In this document: one piece after another, positions 33,195-40,922 of the stretch
Layout: each line of letters starts with the position of its first letter
Position numbering within the stretch: the stretch's first letter is position 1
NCBI GenBank assembly: GCA_023387815.1
Contig: JAEWHK010000010.1
Span: forward strand, 1-64,000
Direction: 5' to 3'
Length of the DNA stretch: 64,000 nucleotides
From: Pseudomonadota bacterium
Lineage (GTDB): Bacteria > Pseudomonadota > Gammaproteobacteria > Burkholderiales > Burkholderiaceae_B
The notes under the pieces: generated by a model
Database searches by the model: none
What the model was told of the DNA's origin: nothing
Seen by the model: the letters and a program-made list of their open reading frames with translations, nothing else
Translations under genes and position numbers: made by a program

Positions 33195-34349
33195 ATGCCC
33201 AGATTTCTGTCTTCCGATCCTCCCGACCGCCATTCGCGCAATGCCGCGCTCGCAATGGCACTCGCACTGCCTACCGATGTTGTCCTGTACCTGCTGCTGC
33301 CCATGTTTTCTGAGCAGTTTGGCGTATCGCTCGTTGAAGCAGGCGTGCTGCTGGCGGCCAATCGTCTCATCCGTATCGCGGGTTACGGTTATATTGCGAG
33401 ACTTTATGCGCGGCACGGAGACCGTCTGATCTGCACACTGGCTGTCATCGCCTCGGGATTCTGTGCTATTGGTTATGCAACATTTTCCGGACTGTGGGCG
33501 CTGCTGCCTCTGCGACTACTATGGGGACTGGCTTTTGCGGCTCTGAACCTTTCGACGCAGGCGCTGGCAACGGCCGACGCCGCCGGCGCTTCGCGTCGCT
33601 CCGGCAAATCCCGTGCCTTCATTGCACTGGGACCCGCGATCGCGCTGCCTGCAGCAGCGATCCTCGCCTATTTCTTCGGACCGCGCGTCATATTCTGGGT
33701 ACTCGCTATCACGGCGTTCATGGGCGTTTTCGCGACACGTGCACTGCCCTCTCACGGCTATCCCCTGCCGTCAAAACGACGCGGCCCAGGTTTGCCTAAC
33801 AGTCTGGATATGTGGTCGTTTCTTGAAGGATTTACGCTGGATGGCCTGTTCATTATCGGCCTTTCCTATCTTGGAAGTGATTTGTTCCCTGGCGGTGCGG
33901 TAATGACAGCTGGCATATTGCTGGCGCTGCGCTATCTGGGGGAAATCGTGCTCAGTCCGATGGGAGGCAGGCTCGCCGAGCGATTTGGTGCAGAGAAACT
34001 GTTGCTGGTCTTGTCGCTGATGACAGCCGCCAGCCTTATCGGTTTCGGTGCGGGGTGGCTGTGGAGTTGTGCTGCATGCATTGTCATCCTGCGCGCCCTC
34101 CAGCTGCCGTTGCTCCCGCCTATCGTGGCGCGCAGGACACCTGGGCCGGAACGCGTGCAGGCACTGGCCTCCCGATCAATCTGGCGCGATATTGGCGCAG
34201 GCACAGGACCGCTGGCGGCCGGACTATTGCTGCCGCTGATATCACCGCTCTGGCTGTACGGAATCACCGCCGTCTTACTTGTGTGGGCAGCTGCAGCGTG
34301 CGTCGACAAATCGTCATTCTTTGGACAGCAGAAAACACAGTCGTCATAA
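33195..34349 (+). CDS. Major facilitator superfamily transporter
   Basis: A 384 aa inner-membrane protein with about 12 hydrophobic segments. It starts MPRFLSSDPPDRHSRNAALA and has MFS-like loop motifs such as RLYARHGDRLICTLAVIASG and GGRLAERFGAEKLLLVLSLM after the second and eighth helices. The substrate is unknown; no recognised drug- or sugar-specific motif is visible. It ends before the boxA terminator region. Confidence 0.85.
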   Translation: MPRFLSSDPPDRHSRNAALAMALALPTDVVLYLLLPMFSEQFGVSLVEAGVLLAANRLIRIAGYGYIARLYARHGDRLICTLAVIASGFCAIGYATFSGLWALLPLRLLWGLAFAALNLSTQALATADAAGASRRSGKSRAFIALGPAIALPAAAILAYFFGPRVIFWVLAITAFMGVFATRALPSHGYPLPSKRRGPGLPNSLDMWSFLEGFTLDGLFIIGLSYLGSDLFPGGAVMTAGILLALRYLGEIVLSPMGGRLAERFGAEKLLLVLSLMTAASLIGFGAGWLWSCAACIVILRALQLPLLPPIVARRTPGPERVQALASRSIWRDIGAGTGPLAAGLLLPLISPLWLYGITAVLLVWAAAACVDKSSFFGQQKTQSS

Positions 34350-34504
34350 TTCCTGCCCTCCCAGAAGGAACACCCGTTGACAGGTCTTATTCAGCGTTCT
34401 GGCAATGATATTTGCCGTCATCGCAACCAGACGTTGACTTCAATATTGTCTGCCCGCTGGGCCCAGTTGATCAAGAAACGAAATATCAAATTGAATTAAA
34501 TGAC

Positions 34505-34533
34505 ATGCGCCCGTCTGTCCAGGCCGGGCGCAT
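34505..34533 (-). terminator. Stem-loop between convergent MFS gene and boxA
   Basis: ATGCGCCCG and CGGGCGCAT make a 9 bp stem with an 11 nt loop. It stands 30 bp after the boxA stop on the minus strand, followed by GTCATTT, so it may terminate boxCBA. No strong U-tract. Confidence 0.5.
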
Positions 34534-34562
34534 CATTCTTGCAACTGCATATGCAGCCGCTC

Positions 34563-35816
34563 TTAATACGTCTCCAAATGCAGTCTTCCTTTCTGACGCA
34601 GCGTCGAGTGCAGTTCTCCCCAGTCCATGCCGCCTGCCAGCGCAACTTCCTGCAGCACTTCCAGCACACCAGCCTCCATTCCCTTGACGCCACAAACGAA
34701 TATGTAGGTGTCTTCGCTGCGCAGCAGTTCCAGCAGATCTGTCTGACGCTCACGCATCAAATCCTGAACATACTTGCGCGGTTTGTCGGGCTGGCGGGAG
34801 AATGCCAGATTCACATCGATAAAATCCTTGGGCAGTTTATTGAGCGGACCGAAATAAGGAAGTTCTTCAGGACAGCGCGCGCCGAAAAACAACATCAGGC
34901 GGCCGCGTTCATCGGCTTCCGGACGCAGACGCTGGCGTCGCCGTCTTTCGGTCATGGCGCGCATGGGCGCACTGCCGGTACCGGTGCAGATCATGATCAG
35001 ATTTGATCCCGGATGATTCGGCATCAGGAAGGTATGACCAAACGGACCGATAACCTGAACCTTGTCCCCTTTTTTCAAATCACAGACGTAATTGGAGCAG
35101 ACACCTTTTACCGGATTGCCATCATAATCCTGAACAACCCGCTTCACCGTGATCGACACGTTGTTGTAACGCGGACGTTCACCATCGCGAGGACTGGCCA
35201 GGGAATACTGACGTGCATGATGCAGGCGCTCGGATGAATCGGTGCCTGGCGGAATGATTCCTATGGATTGTCCTTCAAGGACAGGGAACGGTGCATCACC
35301 AAAATCCAGAACCACATGTCGAATATCACTGTCGGAGGAATCATCAGTGAGTCGATAATTGCCGGATACCGTTGCCGTAATGACATTGCGAGTGCCATAC
35401 AGATTGGTATAACTGTGCGAGGCGGACCATGGTGGGACCTGTGATCCTGCAACATAATTGCTGCCCTGAATCGTGACGTCTTCTTCGCTGCCTGTTTCTG
35501 CAACGGGCTGCGTTACAGCCGTTTCCTGCGCAGCGTCCAGCTGCAGTGGCGCCGGCAGCTCGTCCCAGGTGTACTGGTCGTCAATCGAATACATGCTGTC
35601 TGACAGCACCGGCTGCCAGTTGTCGATAGCACCTGTCGGACAGGGCGCCACACAGGCCATGCAGTGATTACAGATGTCCGGCTTCACAACATAATTGGTG
35701 CCGTCGTGTGTAATCGCATCGATCGGACAGGTCTCTTCGCATGTATTGCAGCGTATACAGATTTCCGGATCGATCAAGTGCTGTTTTGTTACCGTGGCTT
35801 GTTCAGTCGTCGCCAT
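34563..35816 (-). CDS. boxA: Benzoyl-CoA 2,3-epoxidase subunit BoxA (reductase)
   Basis: A 417 aa reductase component that passes electrons from NADPH to BoxB. N-terminal 2x[4Fe-4S] ferredoxin domain (CIRCNTCEETCPIDAITHDG, CNHCMACVAPCPTGAID), a linker of about 90 residues, then an FNR-type FAD/NADPH domain with RQYSLASPRDGE, GPFGHTFLMPNHPGSNLIMICTGTGSAPMRA and a final YIFVCGVKGMEAGV. The ATG at 35816 has GGAG 6-7 bases upstream. It is the last gene of boxCBA; boxB precedes it with a hairpin between. Confidence 0.96.
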   Translation of the reverse strand: MATTEQATVTKQHLIDPEICIRCNTCEETCPIDAITHDGTNYVVKPDICNHCMACVAPCPTGAIDNWQPVLSDSMYSIDDQYTWDELPAPLQLDAAQETAVTQPVAETGSEEDVTIQGSNYVAGSQVPPWSASHSYTNLYGTRNVITATVSGNYRLTDDSSDSDIRHVVLDFGDAPFPVLEGQSIGIIPPGTDSSERLHHARQYSLASPRDGERPRYNNVSITVKRVVQDYDGNPVKGVCSNYVCDLKKGDKVQVIGPFGHTFLMPNHPGSNLIMICTGTGSAPMRAMTERRRRQRLRPEADERGRLMLFFGARCPEELPYFGPLNKLPKDFIDVNLAFSRQPDKPRKYVQDLMRERQTDLLELLRSEDTYIFVCGVKGMEAGVLEVLQEVALAGGMDWGELHSTLRQKGRLHLETY

Positions 35817-35851
35817 GATAGTCTCCATCCAGTATCCATGTCTTTATTCTG

Positions 35852-35874
35852 GCCGCCCCTTTTTTCGGGGCGGC
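35852..35874 (-). other. Intercistronic hairpin between boxB and boxA
   Basis: GCCGCCCC and GGGGCGGC form an 8 bp GC-only stem around a 7 nt A-rich loop (on the mRNA strand). No U-tract follows in that direction, so a role in mRNA stability or in setting boxA/boxB ratio is more likely than termination. Confidence 0.7.
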
Positions 35875-35879
35875 TTTGA

Positions 35880-37307
35880 TCAGTTGAAACGAACGTATTC
35901 AAAATCCACCGGCTGACGGTTGATACCCATGACAGGTGGCGCAATCCAGTTGGCGAACTTGCCAGGTTCTACAACGCGCCCCATCAGAGAGGAAACGAAA
36001 GCGCGGTCTTCTGCCGTCGGCAGCCATTCACGTTCGTGTTTCACCCATTCGGCTTCAGGCATGACCTGACCCTCCGGTGATACGTGAACCGCAGAGAGTG
36101 TACCAATGCGGCGATTGAATGCCTTGTGAGGTGTCTTCAGGCGGAATGGAATGCCCGCTTTCTCAATCACTTTGTTCCAGCGTCCGACGCCACCGATGGA
36201 GTCCTTGATGTAATCGTCACGCAGCACTTCATTGAGCGCATTGAGCATGGGAACGGAACGCTCCGTCAAACGACCATCCTGTACGGCCAGCACGTTATAA
36301 GTCCGATCATACAGCTTGTGATCATCGTCGCGTTTGGTTTCTTCATAACGACCCTTCAGGCCCGTATTGTAGAAAGTGGCCGCATTGCTGGACTCGTCTG
36401 CACCAAACAGGTCAATGGTGACGCTGAAATGGAAGTTCAGGTAACGTTGAATGGTATCCAGATCAATGACGCCGGCTTCGCGAAGGCGCGCAGGATCGTC
36501 GGTCTTGAGCTGGTTCATGACATCGCATGTCCGCTGAATCACTCGCGATACGCCCGACTCACCCACAAACATATGATGAGCTTCTTCGGTCAGCATGAAT
36601 TTCGTGGTCCGTGCCAGCGGGTCGAAGCCCGATTCTGCCAGCGCACACAATTGAAATTTTCCATCCCGATCCGTGAAGTAGGTGAACATATAGAATGCCA
36701 GCCAGTCGGGTGTCTTCTCATTGAAGGCAGCCAGAATACGTGGGTTGTCTTCGTCCCCACTATTGCGTTCGAGCAGTGCTTCAGCTTCTTCCCTGCCATC
36801 ACGACCGAAATGTTTGTGCAGCAGATATACCATCGCCCACAGGTGACGTCCTTCTTCCACATTCACCTGAAACAGGTTGCGCAGATCGTACATGGACGGC
36901 GCAGTGAGGCCAAGATGACGCTGCTGTTCAACCGATGCCGGTTCCGTATCTCCCTGCGTCACAATAATGCGTCGAAGATTGGCGCGATGTTCGCCGGGAA
37001 CATCCTGCCAGGCTTTCTCACCTTTGTGTTCGCCAAAGTTCACTTTGCGTTCAGCATCCTGGGGATTCAGAAAAATACCCCAACGGTAATCCGGCATTTT
37101 CACATAATCGAAAGAGGCCCAGCCCTGTGGATCCACACTGGTTGCCGTGCGCAGATAGACATCAAAGCCCTGGGAACCATCAGGCCCCATGTCGTTCCAC
37201 CACTTGCGATAGTTGGGTTGCCAGTGTTCCAGCGCACGCTGCAATGTCTTGTCCTGAGACAGGTTCACATTGTTCGGAATTTTATCGTTGTAATTGATGC
37301 TTGACAT
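35880..37307 (-). CDS. boxB: Benzoyl-CoA 2,3-epoxidase subunit BoxB
   Basis: Diiron oxygenase component of 475 aa that adds one oxygen to benzoyl-CoA to give the 2,3-epoxide. It contains the DIRECT diiron ligands in ferritin-like helices, e.g. NVEEGRHLWAMVYLLHKHFGRDG and LTEEAHHMFVGESGVSRV (Glu/His clusters), plus KWWNDMGPDGSQGFDVYLRTATSV near the N-terminus. Length is the family norm. GGAG lies 7 bases before the start. Its gene follows boxC. Confidence 0.97.
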   Translation of the reverse strand: MSSINYNDKIPNNVNLSQDKTLQRALEHWQPNYRKWWNDMGPDGSQGFDVYLRTATSVDPQGWASFDYVKMPDYRWGIFLNPQDAERKVNFGEHKGEKAWQDVPGEHRANLRRIIVTQGDTEPASVEQQRHLGLTAPSMYDLRNLFQVNVEEGRHLWAMVYLLHKHFGRDGREEAEALLERNSGDEDNPRILAAFNEKTPDWLAFYMFTYFTDRDGKFQLCALAESGFDPLARTTKFMLTEEAHHMFVGESGVSRVIQRTCDVMNQLKTDDPARLREAGVIDLDTIQRYLNFHFSVTIDLFGADESSNAATFYNTGLKGRYEETKRDDDHKLYDRTYNVLAVQDGRLTERSVPMLNALNEVLRDDYIKDSIGGVGRWNKVIEKAGIPFRLKTPHKAFNRRIGTLSAVHVSPEGQVMPEAEWVKHEREWLPTAEDRAFVSSLMGRVVEPGKFANWIAPPVMGINRQPVDFEYVRFN

Positions 37308-37326
37308 AAGAGTCTCCGGGGTCGGC

Positions 37327-37355
37327 GGGCAGGTATTGCATTTGTGTACCTGCCC
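37327..37355 (-). other. Intercistronic stem-loop between boxC and boxB
   Basis: GGGCAGGTA and TACCTGCCC form a 9 bp stem with an 11 nt loop, 20 bp before the boxB start. It may protect the downstream message or mark a processing site. Confidence 0.65.
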
Positions 37356-37371
37356 TGTTGTCTTTTTAAAA

Positions 37372-37390
37372 GCGTCTGTGGGTCAGACGC
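37372..37390 (-). terminator. Stem-loop with short U-tract at the boxC end
   Basis: On the mRNA strand GCGTCTG-ACCCA-CAGACGC is followed by TTTT, and it includes the boxC stop codon. It could act as a leaky terminator that lowers boxB and boxA transcription relative to boxC. Confidence 0.55.
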
Positions 37391-39038
37391 GATTCCAGTC
37401 AAAGTTTGGCTTCTCGCCCTTGCCGTAAAGCTTCAGTGCACCTTTGTCTCCTACCGCATTGGGTCGGATAAAAATCCAGTTCTGCCAGGCGGTGAGCCGA
37501 CCAAAAATTCGCGTCAGCATATTTTCTGTACCGTTAAAGCGCAGGTTGGCTTCCATACCGGTCAACGCATCGGGCGACATGGAAACGCGTTCTTCAATCG
37601 CAATTCTCACTTCATCTGACCAGTCGATGTCATCCAGTGCATAGGTCACCAGACCCAGCTGTTCGGCACGGTCCCCTTCAAGCCGTTCGCCCGACAGCGC
37701 CTGAAGCTCGCTCAGTTTTTCACTATCATCATAGAAGCGACGGGCCAGGCGGGACTGACGCGTCACCATGGGCAGGAATCCGAAGTTCATCGGGCCTACG
37801 CAAACATGAGGGGTTTTGTCTTCGTCATCAGGCAGCGTAAGCATGTAAATGCGGTCGCAGGCCAGCGCGGGTTCAAGCAGACTGCCGGCAAAGCAGGAAC
37901 CTTCTTCAACCAGTGCAAACAGCGAGCGTGATGACACGTCCAGGCGAGCAAACGTGCGACGCATCAGACCCAGCGTTTCCCGCACAAACCAGTGATCCTT
38001 GTTATTCAAAAGAATGTCGTCGCTTTTGAGCACGGCGTCGATATCGCCTGCCGTTTTGATCAGCCACAGACCGCTGTCCAGTTCATTGGTGCGCATTGAC
38101 AGGATTGCATCATCCAGTTCACGCGCCATCTGCAGAGGCCACCAGTTCATGCCGGCCTGCATAATTGCATCCACGCTTTCGGGCAGATCGCCTTGCGGGC
38201 CGCGAATAGTGAACGTTGCCGATTTTCCTTCACGATCGATATCGACGCTGACATATTGATAGTCGATCCCGTTGGCAGATTCATTTTTCTGCAATGGCGT
38301 GAGCGCAATTCCTTTTATGTCATCTGAAATTGCATCCTGCCCGGCCAGCTCTATCGCCCTTGCAGTAATGGTGTCCTGGAACCTGGCGGGTTTGACAACT
38401 TCATCCACCAGACGCCAGTCTTTGGCACGCTGTCCACGAATCCCTTCTGCCAGGGTACAGAAAATATCTGCATGATCATGACGAACCTTGCGCTTGTCGG
38501 TGACTCGAGTCAGGCCACCGGTACCAGGCAGCACTCCAAGCAGTGGTACTTCCGGCAGCGAGACAGAAGAAGAACGATCATCCACCAGATAAATTTCATC
38601 ACAGGCCAGGGCCAGTTCATATCCGCCGCCAGCACATGCGCCATTCACAGCTGCAATAAATTTGATACCTGAATGTTCACTGGTATCTTCGATGCCATTG
38701 CGGGTTTCATTTGTGAACTTGCAGAAGTTCACCTTCCAGGCGTGACTGGACAAGCCGAGCATGAAAATGTTCGCGCCGGAGCAGAAAACCCGATCCTTGC
38801 CACTGCTCACAACAACACTACGCACTTCAGGATGCTCAAACCGGATGCGGTTTATTGCATCATGCAGTTCGATATCCACGCCCAGATCATAGGAATTGAG
38901 CTTGAGTTTGTAGCCCGGACGAATGCCGCTGTCCTCATCGATGTCGATGGTCAGGCGGGCTATCTGTCCCTCGAAGCCCAGTTTGATATGTTTGTACTGC
39001 GACGGGTCCGTCTGGTAATTGACTTTCAGCTCGCTCAT
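37383..39038 (-). CDS. boxC: 2,3-epoxybenzoyl-CoA dihydrolase
   Basis: A 551 aa crotonase-superfamily enzyme that hydrolyses the BoxAB epoxide and opens the ring to 3,4-dehydroadipyl-CoA semialdehyde plus formate. Oxyanion-hole blocks are SSGKDRVFCSGANIFMLG and AAVNGACAGGGYELALACDEI, with a second crotonase-like half in the C-terminal part (LFALVEEGSCFAGSLLEPALACD). It is twice the length of a normal enoyl-CoA hydratase, as usual for BoxC. It is the first gene of boxCBA, with GGAG 7 bases before the start and TGCA operators upstream. Confidence 0.96.
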   Translation of the reverse strand: MSELKVNYQTDPSQYKHIKLGFEGQIARLTIDIDEDSGIRPGYKLKLNSYDLGVDIELHDAINRIRFEHPEVRSVVVSSGKDRVFCSGANIFMLGLSSHAWKVNFCKFTNETRNGIEDTSEHSGIKFIAAVNGACAGGGYELALACDEIYLVDDRSSSVSLPEVPLLGVLPGTGGLTRVTDKRKVRHDHADIFCTLAEGIRGQRAKDWRLVDEVVKPARFQDTITARAIELAGQDAISDDIKGIALTPLQKNESANGIDYQYVSVDIDREGKSATFTIRGPQGDLPESVDAIMQAGMNWWPLQMARELDDAILSMRTNELDSGLWLIKTAGDIDAVLKSDDILLNNKDHWFVRETLGLMRRTFARLDVSSRSLFALVEEGSCFAGSLLEPALACDRIYMLTLPDDEDKTPHVCVGPMNFGFLPMVTRQSRLARRFYDDSEKLSELQALSGERLEGDRAEQLGLVTYALDDIDWSDEVRIAIEERVSMSPDALTGMEANLRFNGTENMLTRIFGRLTAWQNWIFIRPNAVGDKGALKLYGKGEKPNFDWNRV

Positions 39039-39059
39039 GGCTCGTCTCCGTTAGTATCA

Positions 39060-39110
39060 TGCAGTTCGTTGCATTTCGTCTTTCATTAAACGCACTATAT
39101 TGCATGCAAT
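39060..39110 (-). promoter_or_regulatory. TGCA-type BoxR operators before boxCBA
   Basis: TGCA-N6-TGCA (39060-39073) and the perfect 12-bp palindrome ATTGCATGCAAT (39099-39110), 22-72 bp upstream of boxC. BoxR/BzdR-type regulators are known to bind TGCA-containing repeats, and boxR is 150 bp away, so this is the likely benzoyl-CoA-responsive operator. The rest of 39111-39256 shows nothing clear. Confidence 0.7.
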
Positions 39111-39256
39111 CAGAGAGGTCAAGATATTCTGCTAGGTATTTACCCTGATCTGGAAATAAGACGATTTAATTTTGCCTGGCTCCGAACATTCTGAATCGTC
39201 ACGTCGGCACAACAGATCCGGGACGACAACCAGGCCCCTGCAAAGAGCAGCCCGAT

Positions 39257-40171
39257 TTAATGCGCGATGGGCCCACCCTGTCGCGCGGCCTGTATTTGCG
39301 CATACAGGCTCTCAAAGGTAACGTCCAGCGGTTGCAGACTGGTATCCACATGCAGGTCTGCCTTGCTGTAGAAAGCCACCCTGCCCTCCAGGATCAGCTT
39401 CAGGTCATTCATGGCTTCCTTGCTGCCCGACATGGGCCGAAAGTCGCCCTGTTCGATAACACGGTCCATATGCTCTCGCGGCGTCGCCTGCAGCCATACC
39501 GTAAAACAATGTTCCAGCAGACTGCTATAGGTTGCCGCTTCTGACACCAGGCCGCCCGGCGTGGCGATCACCACTTCGGGATAAAGCTGTATGGTTTCTT
39601 CCAACGCGCGACGCTCATAACGACGGTACGCGACCGGACCATAAAGCGAGTGGATCTCATTGATACTGCAACCTGTGGTCTGTTCAATCTCATGAGACAG
39701 TTCAATAAAGGGAAAACCGAGTTTGTCAGCCAGCATGCGTCCCAGCGTGGATTTTCCAGCACCCCGCAGGCCGATAAGGGCGATGCGCGACATCCGTGAA
39801 CCGGGCGCCTTTTCTGCGCCGAACAGCTCAATCAGCTTTAGCCTTACCTTATGCAGCTCTTCATCCTTTCGGTTCTCCAGCAGCTCCCGAATCATCAGCC
39901 ATTCGGGCGAAGAGGTCGTGACATCCCCGATCAGTTCCGCCAATGGGCAGGTCAGCGCCTGGGCTACCTGATGCAGAACCAGAATGGTGGCATTGCCCGT
40001 ACCCAGTTCAAGATTGGCCATATGCCTTTCGGAAATGCCTGCCAGGCTTGCCAGTTTCTTGCGGGTAATACCTTTGCGAGCGCGCAGCGACCGGATTCTG
40101 TCGCCCAGCGCCCGCAGCAACGGCGTCTTGTCTTCCAGCGAATCTATTTCAAGTGAATTTTCCAGCGTCAT
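39257..40171 (-). CDS. boxR: BoxR/BzdR-type regulator (HTH plus shikimate kinase-like domain)
   Basis: A 304 aa benzoyl-CoA-responsive transcription factor. The N-terminal XRE-type HTH covers about residues 25-82 (LRARKGITRKKLASLAGISERHMANLELG), and the C-terminal domain about 125-290 is shikimate kinase-like, with a P-loop GLRGAGKSTLGRMLADKLG. Such regulators bind benzoyl-CoA through the kinase fold and lift repression. It is between boxCBA and the divergent DUF4863-bclA-transport operon, with TGCA sites on both sides. Confidence 0.95.
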   Translation of the reverse strand: MTLENSLEIDSLEDKTPLLRALGDRIRSLRARKGITRKKLASLAGISERHMANLELGTGNATILVLHQVAQALTCPLAELIGDVTTSSPEWLMIRELLENRKDEELHKVRLKLIELFGAEKAPGSRMSRIALIGLRGAGKSTLGRMLADKLGFPFIELSHEIEQTTGCSINEIHSLYGPVAYRRYERRALEETIQLYPEVVIATPGGLVSEAATYSSLLEHCFTVWLQATPREHMDRVIEQGDFRPMSGSKEAMNDLKLILEGRVAFYSKADLHVDTSLQPLDVTFESLYAQIQAARQGGPIAH

Positions 40172-40245
40172 AAGGTGCCATTTCGTTGATGGGAAAAGCT
40201 AGTGTTTTCCCTAAACATGAAGCAAAAATCTTGACTGATTTTAAC

Positions 40246-40283
40246 TGCATGCCTATCTTATCACCTACATGCAAAATAATGCA
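40246..40283 (+). promoter_or_regulatory. TGCA-type BoxR operators before the DUF4863-bclA operon
   Basis: TGCA at 40246-40249 (within ctgcatgcc), then TGCA-N6-TGCA at 40270-40283. This is the same half-site and the same 6-bp spacing as at 39060-39073. It is between boxR and the plus-strand operon, so both operons and boxR itself may be co-regulated. Confidence 0.65.
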
Positions 40284-40317
40284 CGAAAAAAATAGAGGCG
40301 TTAAGGAGACATTCAGC

Positions 40318-40785
40318 ATGCGCGAAAAGTTCGACACGCTTATTGAGGCAGTCACCGATGCCATCGGCGACAGACCTTTAAACAGTGGCCTGGAGCAATG
40401 GCTCAATCAGCACTACGGCCCCGATACCGAATGGTACCAGGCGGTCGCTGAGTCCTGTACCCAGGGCATTCAGGATGGCTGGATGTGCAAATATGAAGCG
40501 GACGGTGTCAAGTACGGACGTGTGACCAGGCCATCCGATGCCACGCGCGGCTTTTCCGTGGACGTTGTCCGGATGGAAGATGTGCGCGGTCCCCATCACC
40601 GCCACCCGGACGGTGAAATTGATCTCATCCTTCCTATCACACCCGGCGCGCAGTTTGACGGAAGCGATGCAGGATGGAAAGTCTACGGTCCGGACACGGC
40701 TCATAGCCCGACAGTCAGCCATGGCGCAGCGCATGTGCTCTACCTGCTGCCCGCCGGCAAAATTGAATTTACAGCGGCCCGATAA
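40318..40785 (+). CDS. DUF4863 family protein (PnbB-like), box-cluster associated
   Basis: A 155 aa cytoplasmic protein from ATG 40318, which has AAGGAG 9 bases upstream. A cupin-like stretch HHRHPDGEIDLILPI with His/Glu could bind a metal, followed by HGAAHVLYLLP. The family (PF16155 by memory) contains 4-hydroxylaminobenzoate lyase PnbB; genes of this type recur beside box genes, but the role in benzoate breakdown is not established. It is the first gene of the operon carrying bclA and the ABC importer. Confidence 0.82.
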   Translation: MREKFDTLIEAVTDAIGDRPLNSGLEQWLNQHYGPDTEWYQAVAESCTQGIQDGWMCKYEADGVKYGRVTRPSDATRGFSVDVVRMEDVRGPHHRHPDGEIDLILPITPGAQFDGSDAGWKVYGPDTAHSPTVSHGAAHVLYLLPAGKIEFTAAR

Positions 40786-40922
40786 GTGTGATCGACCTTC
40801 GGGGACCGCGCGTGCCGCGCGCGACATGAGACTGCGCATCTGACAGTCTGACCTGCGCACGGCGCATCAATTGCAAAGAAGTAATCCGGCCTTTCTGAAC
40901 CGGACGATAAGTGGAGCGAACA

